Shown in pieces: positions 6,502 to 15,576 of a DNA stretch of 20,106 nucleotides. The notes under the pieces were generated by a model. The model ran no database searches, had not been told where the DNA came from, and saw nothing but the letters and a program-made list of their open reading frames with translations. The first letter of the stretch is position 1. Every line of letters begins with the position of its first letter. The position numbers and the translations under genes were made by a program. This DNA comes from Flavobacteriales bacterium (lineage in GTDB: Bacteria; Bacteroidota; Bacteroidia; Flavobacteriales; UBA7430), in NCBI GenBank assembly GCA_002707145.1, contig PAMD01000010.1, positions 2,179 through 22,284 on the forward strand, given 5' to 3'.

Positions 6502-8193
6502 TTAGAGTCCTCTAGCGCTTGAATCAGGGCGTCTTGTATCTCCAAAGCCATAAAACAAGTTATTTTTTATTTCTATGCTTTCCAATGCTGTTCCAGGCCC
6601 AGATAAGTATGTCTTTTGGCCTAAAGATTCAATTTTTGCAGCATGTTGCATGTCAAAGCCTGTTTCTAGCATAAGAACATCTGGTTTCCATTGATGATGT
6701 ATTCTAGGAACAACTGTTGCATCAGAGATTTCCATTTTAAAAACTAGGGTATTTAAAAGAAATTGAAGAACGGTTGTAATAATCCTAGAGCCACCTGGTG
6801 ATCCAGTTGCATAAACAGGTTTACCATCTTTAAGGACTATAGTTGGTGTCATAGAGCTCAAAGGTCTTTTGAATGGCTCAACTTTATTTGCTTCTCCGCC
6901 AATCAATCCAAATTGATTAGGTATTCCAGGCGCTGACACAAAGTCATCCATCTCGTTGTTCATTAAAATTCCAGTTCCATCAACCACCACACCAGACCCA
7001 AAGCCTGAATTTAATGTGTAAGTATTTGAAACAATATTTCCATTTTTATCAGCAACTGAGAAATGAGTTGTATCTAAACCTTCCTTTTCCAATTCAGACC
7101 CTGGAAAAATCTTTTCAGAAGGGGTAATCAAATTCAGCTCGATCTTGTTGAATATTTTTTTTGCATACTCTTTGCTGGTCAATGATTGAACTGGAACATC
7201 AAAAAATTCTGGATCACCTAAATATTTTGACCTATCAGCATAGGCATACTTCATTGATTCTGTGAGCAATGCCGTATAGGTTGGGGAGTTATGCCCCATC
7301 ATTACTAAATCAAAATTTTCTAGAATATTTAACATCTGAATGATATGAACACCACCAGAGGAGGGTGGTCCCATGGTCACTATTTTGTACTCATGAAAAT
7401 CACCATGAAGAGTTTCTCTCCAGATAGGACGATAATTCTCCAAATCTTTTTTGGTAATTAATCCACCATTTTCTTTCATATAAGCATCAATCTTTGTTGC
7501 TATTCGACCCTCATAAAAGCCCTTAACTCCATTTGCAGCAATTATTTTCAAGGTACTGGCTAGATTAAGTTGTTTGAGTTTCTGATGCATTTGTACTGGA
7601 TAATTTGAATAAAATATACTTTTAAAATTCTTATATTTTTCGAGTTTTTTATATCGCTTGTTAAGCGCATCAGCCATGAACGGAGAAATAAGAAAACCAT
7701 CTTCTGCTAATTTAATTGCTGGAGCCAATAATTCAGCCCAAGGCATGCTGCCGAATTTCTTATGTACTTCCCACATTCCATAAACCGTTCCAGGAACTCC
7801 AATTGACAAGACTCCTTGCGTAGCTTTTTTCCTATCCACAGATCCATCTGAAACAAGAAACATATTTTTCGTTGCGGCTTCAGGTGCTATTTCTCTGTAA
7901 TCAATGCTGTAGCTTTTTTGCGAAGCTTCATCAAACATAACCATAAATCCACCACCGCCAATATTGCCAGCTCTAGGCAGAACTACAGCCAAAGCAAATG
8001 CTACTGCTATCGATACATCGTAAGCATTGCCGCCTTCTGCAAGGATGAAGTGACCAACATTTGTAGCTAGGTAATGCTGAGACACAACCATGCCATTTTT
8101 ACCAACCTCAGGATGAACAATTGCCTTGGAGCTAAAAATAGTGGCTTCTATATTTAATGAAATAGCTGCAAGCAGGAACAATAAAAATTTCAT
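6502..8193 (-). CDS. ggt: Gamma-glutamyltransferase (glutathione hydrolase) precursor
   Basis: 563 residues, the usual length. An N-terminal signal sequence (about residues 1-17, MKFLLFLLAAISLNIEA) targets it to the periplasm. The protein should cleave itself between Asp374 and Thr375 in the LDTTHFSV motif, making Thr375 the new N-terminal nucleophile of the small subunit. Other expected residues are present: Arg100 in IDYREIAP, NNEMDDF (412-418), PLSSMTP with Ser446/Ser447, and GSPGGSR (464-470) for the oxyanion site. The GNIGGGGFM segment near 77-85 is also typical. The enzyme removes or transfers the gamma-glutamyl group of glutathione and related peptides, letting the cell recover amino acids and sulfur. 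The ATG lies two bases after the upstream SDR stop, so it is read from the same transcript. The association with lipid-type enzymes is unusual. Confidence 0.95.
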   Translation of the reverse strand: MKFLLFLLAAISLNIEATIFSSKAIVHPEVGKNGMVVSQHYLATNVGHFILAEGGNAYDVSIAVAFALAVVLPRAGNIGGGGFMVMFDEASQKSYSIDYREIAPEAATKNMFLVSDGSVDRKKATQGVLSIGVPGTVYGMWEVHKKFGSMPWAELLAPAIKLAEDGFLISPFMADALNKRYKKLEKYKNFKSIFYSNYPVQMHQKLKQLNLASTLKIIAANGVKGFYEGRIATKIDAYMKENGGLITKKDLENYRPIWRETLHGDFHEYKIVTMGPPSSGGVHIIQMLNILENFDLVMMGHNSPTYTALLTESMKYAYADRSKYLGDPEFFDVPVQSLTSKEYAKKIFNKIELNLITPSEKIFPGSELEKEGLDTTHFSVADKNGNIVSNTYTLNSGFGSGVVVDGTGILMNNEMDDFVSAPGIPNQFGLIGGEANKVEPFKRPLSSMTPTIVLKDGKPVYATGSPGGSRIITTVLQFLLNTLVFKMEISDATVVPRIHHQWKPDVLMLETGFDMQHAAKIESLGQKTYLSGPGTALESIEIKNNLFYGFGDTRRPDSSARGL

Positions 8194-8195
8194 TT

Positions 8196-8942
8196 TTATG
8201 TGAGTAAGCCTCCATCAACTCTTAAATCAATACCATTTATATGTATTGCATCATCTGATGCTAAAAATGCAATTGTGCTTGCTATATCATCAGGCGATCT
8301 ATTTACGCCATCAAGCGGCATGATCTTCTTTAATAAGCGAGTATCAATATCTTTTGGCATCAGGGGGCTAGACGACATTGGAGTTTCAATTGAAGCTGGG
8401 CACACACAATTAATATTTAACCCTTTCATTCCATATTCCACAGCAAGAGTTTTTGAAAATGCACTTATTCCTCCTTTTGAGGCACTGTAAGCCGCTGTCC
8501 ATGCATGCGCTCCTAGCGCTGCTGTAGAAGACACATTCACAATAGCTCCTTTGGATTCAAGCAAAAGTGGCAGGGCATACCTGCACATAAAAAAAGTACC
8601 TGTTAAATTTACTTCGAGAATTTGATTCCAATTCTCTATCTCAACTTCATGGGAATTATCAAAACGCAGAATGCCAGCAATATTAATTAATGCATCCAAT
8701 CTTTTATAATTTTTCTCAAGATCATCAAAAAATTTTTTAGTACTAATAATTGATGAGATATCCACTACATGCTCAGATGAATTATTATTATTTAACATCT
8801 GTTTTGTTGCACTAAGATCTTCTTGATTTTTATCTATTAATAAGATTTCTGCTCCCTCAGAGTCCAATCTCAAAGCTGTAGACCTTCCAATACCAGATCC
8901 TGCACCAGTTATAACCACAATTTTATTTTTAAATCTTTGCAT
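8196..8942 (-). CDS. Short-chain dehydrogenase/reductase (FabG-like)
   Basis: 248 residues, the classical SDR length. TGAGSGIG (12-19) is the cofactor-binding glycine motif, and Asp37 after the second strand (LLIDKNQ) would favour NAD over NADP. NIAG (87-90) is the central structural motif. Ser139, Tyr152 and Lys156 form the catalytic set in SSTAALGAHAWTAAYSASKGG. The terminal LRVDGGLLT matches the family end. It should oxidise a hydroxyl or reduce a ketone on a lipid-like substrate, and its place between an acyl-CoA ligase and ggt in one operon points to a step in the same catabolic route. The gap to the upstream ligase gene is 14 bases, and no clear Shine-Dalgarno site is visible. Confidence 0.93.
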   Translation of the reverse strand: MQRFKNKIVVITGAGSGIGRSTALRLDSEGAEILLIDKNQEDLSATKQMLNNNNSSEHVVDISSIISTKKFFDDLEKNYKRLDALINIAGILRFDNSHEVEIENWNQILEVNLTGTFFMCRYALPLLLESKGAIVNVSSTAALGAHAWTAAYSASKGGISAFSKTLAVEYGMKGLNINCVCPASIETPMSSSPLMPKDIDTRLLKKIMPLDGVNRSPDDIASTIAFLASDDAIHINGIDLRVDGGLLT

Positions 8943-8956
8943 CTTTTAAGCTTAAT

Positions 8957-10579
8957 TTATAACAAGTGCTGTTCAGCAAAAGATTTTGCCCACTTATAAT
9001 TAGCCTTTCCATTTGGAGCTCTTTGTACCTCATCTGTAAATATTACAGATTTAGGTAATTTGTATGCAGCAATAATACTGCGTGTTTCTTCAATTAATTC
9101 TTCCTCTTTTAGGGCTTTGTTACCAACAGTTGCTACGACCGCAACTATTTTTTGCCCAAATCTTGCATCAGGCAACCCCACTACAAGACAATCAAAAACA
9201 TCTTTGTTTTTCTTCAATGCTTCTTCGACTTCCTCAGGATAAATTTTTTCGCCTGCTGAGTTAATACAATTACTTCCACGACCTAGCAGCATAATGCTCC
9301 CATCAATCTCGAGTTTTGCATAGTCTCCAGGAAAACTATACCTAACACCGCTCACCTCTTTGAAGGTTTCAGCAGATTTTTTTTCATCTTTATAATATCC
9401 AACTGGAACAAGCCCTGAAGTTCCAAGTAAACCAATTTTTTCTGATCCTGGTTCTAATATTTCTCCATCATCAGCGAGAACTATCACGCCAGGGTTTATT
9501 GTAAATTTTGCTGTCTCTGAGGGATTATCTCTGGTTGTAATTGAGCTTCCTATCCCTCCCTCAGTGGAACCCATTGTATCCATCAACTTCATATCATGAT
9601 GCCTTAGCAAGCCATTTTTTACTTCTGAGCTCCACATAACCCCACTTGAAATAATTGCTTGAACAGAGCTAATATCATATGGGTTGCCAGAATCTTCTGC
9701 TCTATCTAAAGCATCAAGCATTGGTCTTGCAAAAGCATCTCCGACTATCACAATATTTGTAACATTCTTCTTTTGCACTTGCTTCCATAATTGATCAGGA
9801 TCAAAACCAAGATTAGACGTTGTAATTACTGTTCCCCCCAAGAGCAATGGAAGAAAAGCACCTAACCACATTCCAGTCCCATGCATCAATGGACATCCGA
9901 CTAGACTTTTAATAAATTGATCATTGGCTTTAGCCGCCTTTATAGATCCCTCCAAATGATTAAGATCTTCTGGGACATCGTAACCCATGGCTTTTAGAGT
10001 TCTAAACAAAAATGTTAGAAATTCCCCTTGCTTATACATTACTCCCTTTGGCATACCAGTTGTCCCGCCTGTATAGAGCATATAAATTGTTTCAGGGTCT
10101 CTTTTAATCCTATCCATTGGAGAGTAATCTTCTAAAATCTTTTCATATTTCATACCTTGTTCAAAGTGAGATTTAGTTCCATCAGGCACCTCAATCCAAG
10201 CTTTTACATTAGGCAAGGATTTTGCAATTTCATTAATTCTTGAGCTATAACATGCATGGTAAAAAACAGCTTCAGCATCAGAGTTAACTAATAAATAAAT
10301 AAGCTCTTCTTCTACATACCGGTAATTTACATTAATAGGAACGCCACCAATTTTAAAAATTGCATTTTGACCAATAAGGTACTCATTACTGTTATTTAAA
10401 TAAAGTCCTGCTTTAGAATTTGGACGCAAACCCTTAGCTAACAGGGCAGCAGCCATCTTGCTAGATCGTAGGTCATAATCTTTCCATGAAACAATATCTT
10501 CCCCACAAATAAGAGCATCATTCTCAGGCACTAAATCGGAAACTAATTCCCATACTGAAGCAAAGTCTAAATTTATCAT
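8957..10579 (-). CDS. AMP-forming acyl-CoA ligase (FadD-like)
   Basis: 540 residues from the chosen start. The frame stays open upstream to 10630, but the ATG at 10579 is preferred: it overlaps the upstream stop as ATGA, has AGGGGAAC just before it, and begins at the conserved MINLDFASVWE. Motifs in order: YTGGTTGMPKGV (169-180, P-loop), GSTEGG (337-342), PGDYAK (417-422), LLGRGSNCINSAGEKIYPEEVE (431-452) and RAPNGKANYKW with Lys525 as the adenylation lysine. It activates a carboxylic acid with ATP and then CoA. The GGTTGMPKGV form and the linkage to a KstD-like flavoenzyme and two SDRs recall ligases for steroid or other bulky carboxylates, but the substrate is inferred only from context. 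Confidence 0.92.
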   Translation of the reverse strand: MINLDFASVWELVSDLVPENDALICGEDIVSWKDYDLRSSKMAAALLAKGLRPNSKAGLYLNNSNEYLIGQNAIFKIGGVPINVNYRYVEEELIYLLVNSDAEAVFYHACYSSRINEIAKSLPNVKAWIEVPDGTKSHFEQGMKYEKILEDYSPMDRIKRDPETIYMLYTGGTTGMPKGVMYKQGEFLTFLFRTLKAMGYDVPEDLNHLEGSIKAAKANDQFIKSLVGCPLMHGTGMWLGAFLPLLLGGTVITTSNLGFDPDQLWKQVQKKNVTNIVIVGDAFARPMLDALDRAEDSGNPYDISSVQAIISSGVMWSSEVKNGLLRHHDMKLMDTMGSTEGGIGSSITTRDNPSETAKFTINPGVIVLADDGEILEPGSEKIGLLGTSGLVPVGYYKDEKKSAETFKEVSGVRYSFPGDYAKLEIDGSIMLLGRGSNCINSAGEKIYPEEVEEALKKNKDVFDCLVVGLPDARFGQKIVAVVATVGNKALKEEELIEETRSIIAAYKLPKSVIFTDEVQRAPNGKANYKWAKSFAEQHLL

Positions 10580-12282
10580 CTGTTCCCCTTTCCTAAGTGT
10601 TGTCCTATTCTTCTTCCGGAAAAAATACAATCAGCTATTGAAAGCCCTGATACATATATATTTGAGCAAACTCCTACGGCTGTTCTACCAGCTGCATATA
10701 GCCCTTTTATTTCTGCATTTTCTTGATTTAAAACCTCACCAGTTTCCTCATTAACCATAAGTCCTCCAAGGGTAAGTGTTGTTAGGGGCGCAAGCTTTGA
10801 ATCGATCGAAATATCCATAATATAAAAAGGGCCATTTAGTTCTTTTATGTCACTTGAGGCCTTACCAAATTCACAAGGTACATCTGATCGAGCTGCTTCA
10901 TTATATTTTTCTACTTCTTGTGAAAGCATATCTGTTGGTAGGCTATAAACTTTAGCTAAATCTATTAAATTAGCTTTCTTCTTAGCATTGAAGAACATCA
11001 GCATCCTTGCCATATCCCTTTGAAAGGGAAGGGATAGCTTGGCTTGTTTTTTTGCTTCCTTATATAAAGTTTCATCAAGTATTAAATAAGCTTTACCACC
11101 ATTACTCTCACACATAGCATCCCCTAGAGTTGCCCCATAAACCATTTCATTGCAAAACCTCTGACCATTTTTATTTACTACTATTCCTTGAGCAAAAGCT
11201 AATGGAGGATTTAAAAATCTCCATGCAGTTACTCTGTCCATATGCTGGGTCTTACCGCCAACACTTTGACCAAGTCGAATTCCTGAGCCTTGGTCATTGG
11301 GAGTTCCAAGAGGCATTCCATCATAATATTTTGGTGCATACTCCTTGACCATGGAACGATTAAAAATAAATCCACCTGTAGAGAGACAAACTCCCATTTT
11401 AGCTTTGATATATTTAACCTGTCTGTGATTTTGTTCAATTCTTTGTGCTCTTTTAATAAAGAGACCGCCAATTAGTTGTAATAAATTTGAACCCGGATAA
11501 GAAGGCGGCAGAAGCATCTGAAGCATTTCTCCACGAGCAGTCAAGGATTTGTGTTTTTTTGCTAATTTTCCTGATGGTAGCATCAGCACTTTCATCCCAA
11601 CGACCCTTCCTTCAGAACTGATAATAAGTGATCTTGCTTCAGTTTGAGAAAAAATCTTTAAGCCTTTTTTAACAGCAGATTTTTTTAACGGGTAATAAAT
11701 TGTTCCTCCAACTCCAATAGGCCTGAAGGGGCCTTCTTCATAACCCCTATGTCCCCTGGGAGCAGGCTCTGCTTTCTCCATATAGCTAGGCACCAAAGAA
11801 TTGTCTGAATGGTACAAAAAATATCCAGCTCCAGGATAGCTGGTTTTAATCTTATAATAAGAGGAATCAAACTGAACTCCATTGTCCATAAGCCATTGCG
11901 TATTTTCAGCAGAAGTGTCGCAAAATTTTCTTAATGTAGATTCTTTAACAATGTTAGCAGTTTCTTGAATAAGGTAATTAAACATATTTTCTGGAGAGTC
12001 TTTGACGCCTGCAGCAAGTTGAATGGGTGTTCCGCCACCTGCATAAAACACACCACCACTTTTTGCAGTGGCGCCCCCTCCAGTTGTTTTATCAACTCCA
12101 ATAACTGTTAAGTGCTGTTCAAGCGCTTCATTTGCAGCCGCAATTCCAGCTCCCCCTAAACCTGCAATAACAAGATCGGCTTCATCGTCCCATGTAAATA
12201 AGTTTGGATCAGTGATTATTTGTGGTGGCTCAACCTCAGAGAACCAAAGCTCATCATTCGGATTGATTTCAGTTACCAGCAT
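10576..12282 (-). CDS. FAD-dependent dehydrogenase, 3-ketosteroid dehydrogenase-like
   Basis: 568 residues of the fumarate-reductase/succinate-dehydrogenase flavoprotein superfamily. AGLGGAGIAAANEA (40-53) is the FAD-binding GxGxxG strand-turn-helix, and TGGGATAKSGGVFYAGGGT (67-85) is the following flavin-contacting loop. LSTGGFIFN appears mid-chain, and the C-terminus has GLYAAGRTAVG followed by NIYVSGLSIADCIFSGRR. These fit the branch commonly annotated as 3-oxosteroid 1-dehydrogenase-like, though the C-terminal YPGAG-type motif of well-studied KstD enzymes is replaced here by YVSGLS, so steroid activity is not assured. The reaction is probably introduction or reduction of a double bond next to a carbonyl. 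It overlaps the SDR gene upstream by 14 bases and the ligase gene downstream by four, the tightest part of the operon. Confidence 0.88.
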   Translation of the reverse strand: MLVTEINPNDELWFSEVEPPQIITDPNLFTWDDEADLVIAGLGGAGIAAANEALEQHLTVIGVDKTTGGGATAKSGGVFYAGGGTPIQLAAGVKDSPENMFNYLIQETANIVKESTLRKFCDTSAENTQWLMDNGVQFDSSYYKIKTSYPGAGYFLYHSDNSLVPSYMEKAEPAPRGHRGYEEGPFRPIGVGGTIYYPLKKSAVKKGLKIFSQTEARSLIISSEGRVVGMKVLMLPSGKLAKKHKSLTARGEMLQMLLPPSYPGSNLLQLIGGLFIKRAQRIEQNHRQVKYIKAKMGVCLSTGGFIFNRSMVKEYAPKYYDGMPLGTPNDQGSGIRLGQSVGGKTQHMDRVTAWRFLNPPLAFAQGIVVNKNGQRFCNEMVYGATLGDAMCESNGGKAYLILDETLYKEAKKQAKLSLPFQRDMARMLMFFNAKKKANLIDLAKVYSLPTDMLSQEVEKYNEAARSDVPCEFGKASSDIKELNGPFYIMDISIDSKLAPLTTLTLGGLMVNEETGEVLNQENAEIKGLYAAGRTAVGVCSNIYVSGLSIADCIFSGRRIGQHLGKGNR

Positions 12283-13039
12283 TTAAGTCCGCAGTCTTAC
12301 CACCATCTACAACTAAGCTCGCCCCTGTAATAAATGATGCATCAGAGCTCAGCAAAAAAGCTATAGGTTTTGCAAGCTCATTTGGTTCTGCAATTCTTTT
12401 GAGGGGTATGGAGTTCACCGTAGACTCCATCAATTTATCATCTGTAATAGCTCTTTCAGTTGCAGGAGTTAGAACAGCTCCGGGAATAACACAATTTGCT
12501 CTCACATGCGGAGCTGCTTCAACAGCAGTAGCCCTAGTAAAATTTATTAAGCCAGCTTTGGCAGCACCATAAGCTGACATATAAGCAACACCTTTTAATC
12601 CAACAACAGATGCAATATTAACTATGGCTCCTTGTTTTGCTTTTACCATCCAGGGCAAAATTGTTTTGGTCGTAATAAAGACAGCATCTAGATTTGCTTT
12701 GAAGTTTGTTTTCCATGCCGACATTTCTAAATCAATTATTTTGCCTGTATGAATAGAGGGAGCATTATTTACCAAGCCATCTATTCTGCCAAAAGTATCA
12801 AAAGTATCTCTCAATGACTTTGTAACCTCAGACTCATTGCTTACATCAACATTGTGAGCAATGACGGAAGATGAAACCTTCAAAAGATCTGATTTAGCTT
12901 GTTCAAGGCGCTCTTTATTACGACCAGTAATAATCACTTGGGCCCCTTTTTCTAAACAAAGTTGAGCAGTTGCATAGCCTATTCCAGCAGTTGCACCGGT
13001 AATATATATAACGCTTTCATTTAAATCTGCGCTCACCAT
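12269..13039 (-). CDS. Short-chain dehydrogenase/reductase
   Basis: 256 residues. TGATAGIG (14-21) binds NAD(P), with Arg40 after the second strand (IITGRNKER) suggesting NADP preference. NNAPS (91-95) replaces the usual NNAG. The catalytic residues are Ser144, Tyr157 and Lys161 in NIASVVGLKGVAYMSAYGAAKAG, and the end is VVDGG followed by a short tail. It probably oxidises or reduces an alcohol/ketone group on the operon's substrate. The listed ATG has GAGGG only one base upstream; the GTG three bases later sits at a better spacing (four bases) and may be the real first codon, removing one residue. The stop overlaps the FAD dehydrogenase gene by 14 bases. The gap to the protease gene upstream is 17 bases. 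Confidence 0.93.
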   Translation of the reverse strand: MVSADLNESVIYITGATAGIGYATAQLCLEKGAQVIITGRNKERLEQAKSDLLKVSSSVIAHNVDVSNESEVTKSLRDTFDTFGRIDGLVNNAPSIHTGKIIDLEMSAWKTNFKANLDAVFITTKTILPWMVKAKQGAIVNIASVVGLKGVAYMSAYGAAKAGLINFTRATAVEAAPHVRANCVIPGAVLTPATERAITDDKLMESTVNSIPLKRIAEPNELAKPIAFLLSSDASFITGASLVVDGGKTADLNAGN

Positions 13040-13056
13040 TCCCTCAAACTATGCAA

Positions 13057-15543
13057 TTAAAACTTTATATTTGCTCCTAGAGACAAATACCCATAATCAT
13101 CCATGTATTTAATGTGATAGGGGTCTGTTTTATGCCCTACTGCAAAACTTAAATTTACATTTCTAAATGAGGATGTATATTCTAGTCGTGTGTTAATTTC
13201 TCTACCGCTAGGGCTTAAATTAACTTCAAGCGAATTAAATAATACTTCTTTTTCACGGGTTCTATATATAGGTACATTTAAACCTAGTTCTCCAGACTCG
13301 ATTCTAATTGGCTGATCAACTGTAAAAATTATTCTATCATTTTCTAGAATGATTGATTGCGCGATATATCCAAGCCCAAATGAAGATGATTCAAGGTTTG
13401 AAATTGACTTAATCATACCTTTGTCGTTAGATGCATTAGAGGCAAGACCCCAATACATCGAACCAAATAATTTGCCACCAAGGAAATTAATAGAGTTAGA
13501 TAGACCAATAAAATTTGTAATTTGATTATTATTTCCATTCAAGGCACCTGATCCGCTTAATCCATTAATCGAGTTATTTTCTTTTAAGATGCCAAATTGA
13601 ATCGAAGGCAGTTTATTTTTTGGCTGCACTTCAATTAAAGCGACCGTACTAGAATTCGAATCAATAAATATTTCATTTGTATTAAACTTATTTCTTCCGC
13701 TTGATACAGCAAATGCTATGTCAAGTTGTGGAATAAATTTTTTAATTGCTCCAAACGATGTGCCTGTGGCTGTGAAGTTCATCCATGGATTATTAAGTTT
13801 GGATCTTAAAGAGCTAATGTCCCTTAAATCTTTGTCTTGGAATGCACCCAAAGCCCAGCTTCCATTGATTCCTTGGCTTACAAAAGAATTTTTTTGGTAA
13901 TTATAAAAAACTAAATAATCATTTTTATCAGCATGAGACTCAAGAAGATGTAAAGGCGTTAAAAGTTCATTATTGAGGTCTTGATAGTGGTATTCAGCAA
14001 CTTGAAAAAAACTATCTTCTGAATCATGCGTTTGGGTCACAAAATTGCGCATTTCATCCAGTCCATCTAGATTAATAATTTGGTTACGATAATCTGACAC
14101 TAAGCTATTCAATGAACTTCTGAAAGGAGCATCTAATTCATCAAAAAAGATTACTGATTGATTGGACAAACCATTAGTTATTGCATCACCAAATGATGGG
14201 CTGGTAAGCTGAATACTGGTAAAAACTGCTGGTATCATAGGGCCAGAAAGGCTATGAGACATTAATGCGCTTACCGTTCCCACCGGTGCGGTTGCAGCAT
14301 CTAAGTCTAACAACCCTTGACCATAGATAGACTTGTCTTGGTAAATACCACTTTTATTTGCAGTAGCAAACATTCTATTCACTATTTCAACACTCCCGAG
14401 TTGACCTTCAAAATATTCGGCAATTACTGCGAGACCACCAGAAACAAAAGGAGCCGCAAAAGAAGTTCCACCAGCAACAGCAAAACAAGAATTAGTTTCT
14501 ATGCAATTATTATAATCATCTGAGGTAATGTCACTTTCATAAATTCCAGTATCTGTATCAGAGGTAGGGTATGCCACAGTGATTGCACCTCCTGGGGCAG
14601 CAATACAATAATCTTGAGCTACTCCACATCTATTTGAAAAATCACTTATCTCGCCGCTTTCATCAATTGAAACCACTGCAATAGAGTGGCCTTGTAATTC
14701 AGGAATCATATAAGTCATTCCTGCCAAAAGTTCTGGGCTGGAATAATCTACTCCTTGATCTGCATATCCGCCTGCGTTACCTGCAGCCCATACATAAATA
14801 GTTTTTTCAGAATCAGGAACTCCGATCTGACTCATTTCTTCAATTGTTTTTGGAAAAGCAAATCTTACCTGAGACTCTGTGTAGTCTATGATATTTCCTG
14901 AAAAGCCATAGCTATTATTTACAATATCAACATTTAAGTCGTTGAATATTTCAAACAATTGTTTGAAAAAATTGTCAATCCCAGTGAAATCGGGTGAACT
15001 CGAGACATCACCTGAATCATCAACATCTCCTAAATCCACTGGTTCATAATCATCATCTGGCTCAGCTAGTTGAATTGCAACAAATAACACATTTGCATCA
15101 AAGGCAACTCCATGCATAGGCGTTGTAGCTGCTTTTCTGAGATCCCCAGCTGCAACTGAAGTAACCATAGTGCCATGCCGCTGTTGTCTAGTATCGGGCG
15201 TGTAATTTGAATATGAAAGCTCACTATCGCTAGATAATCTTGATGCATTTATTTCACTATGCGAATCATCTAGACCTGAGTCGGTAATTCCAATTGTAAT
15301 ATTTTTACCAGTTGCGCCTCTTGCATAGGCTGCGGCAGCATTAATAGTAGATAATCCCCATTGACCTGAGTATTCATAGTGGCCTTCAAATTCAATTTTT
15401 AATTCATCAAAACTTTGAGTGGGCGCTGGTGGTGGTGTTGGTGGAACTGAAACAGCGGAGGCATTATTAACGTTTGAGCCGCCACCGCCACCGCACCCAA
15501 TAATAATTATCAAAGATAGGGCTAAAGATAATTTTTTATGCAT
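13057..15543 (-). CDS. Lipoprotein subtilisin-like (S8) autotransporter protease
   Basis: 828 residues from the chosen ATG at 15543; an in-frame TTG at 15555 would add four residues before a normal lipoprotein signal and is less likely. MHKKLSLALSLIIIIGC is a lipobox-type signal, with Cys17 followed by five glycines and then a proline-rich linker (SVPPTPPPAPT). The S8 domain spans about 55-420: Asp88 in GITDSG, His123 in RHGTMV, Asn256 in AAGN and Ser361 in GGTSFAAP. The last ~330 residues alternate polar and hydrophobic residues in strand-like blocks and end YLSLGANIKF, with a terminal Phe typical of outer-membrane barrels. This is the layout of NalP/SphB1-type lipoprotein autotransporters, which cleave surface proteins. 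It is the first gene of a minus-strand operon of lipid-type enzymes and starts 33 bases from the divergent ligase gene. Confidence 0.87.
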   Translation of the reverse strand: MHKKLSLALSLIIIIGCGGGGGSNVNNASAVSVPPTPPPAPTQSFDELKIEFEGHYEYSGQWGLSTINAAAAYARGATGKNITIGITDSGLDDSHSEINASRLSSDSELSYSNYTPDTRQQRHGTMVTSVAAGDLRKAATTPMHGVAFDANVLFVAIQLAEPDDDYEPVDLGDVDDSGDVSSSPDFTGIDNFFKQLFEIFNDLNVDIVNNSYGFSGNIIDYTESQVRFAFPKTIEEMSQIGVPDSEKTIYVWAAGNAGGYADQGVDYSSPELLAGMTYMIPELQGHSIAVVSIDESGEISDFSNRCGVAQDYCIAAPGGAITVAYPTSDTDTGIYESDITSDDYNNCIETNSCFAVAGGTSFAAPFVSGGLAVIAEYFEGQLGSVEIVNRMFATANKSGIYQDKSIYGQGLLDLDAATAPVGTVSALMSHSLSGPMIPAVFTSIQLTSPSFGDAITNGLSNQSVIFFDELDAPFRSSLNSLVSDYRNQIINLDGLDEMRNFVTQTHDSEDSFFQVAEYHYQDLNNELLTPLHLLESHADKNDYLVFYNYQKNSFVSQGINGSWALGAFQDKDLRDISSLRSKLNNPWMNFTATGTSFGAIKKFIPQLDIAFAVSSGRNKFNTNEIFIDSNSSTVALIEVQPKNKLPSIQFGILKENNSINGLSGSGALNGNNNQITNFIGLSNSINFLGGKLFGSMYWGLASNASNDKGMIKSISNLESSSFGLGYIAQSIILENDRIIFTVDQPIRIESGELGLNVPIYRTREKEVLFNSLEVNLSPSGREINTRLEYTSSFRNVNLSFAVGHKTDPYHIKYMDDYGYLSLGANIKF

Positions 15544-15576
15544 AATAGGTACCAAATATTTTTTAATTTATAGATT

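Noticed and set aside
10580..10630. N-terminal extension of the acyl-CoA ligase to 10630
   Set aside because: The basic 17-residue extension lies inside the upstream gene. The ATGA overlap at 10579 with a good ribosome site marks the real start.
10576..12282. Naming the flavoenzyme kstD
   Set aside because: The flavin-binding parts fit the superfamily, but the C-terminal motif differs from characterised 3-ketosteroid Delta1-dehydrogenases, so only a KstD-like call is justified.
14317..14523. Open frames antisense to the subtilisin, FAD dehydrogenase and ligase genes
   Set aside because: They lie wholly inside well-supported genes on the other strand, have low-complexity or implausible compositions and no start signals of their own.
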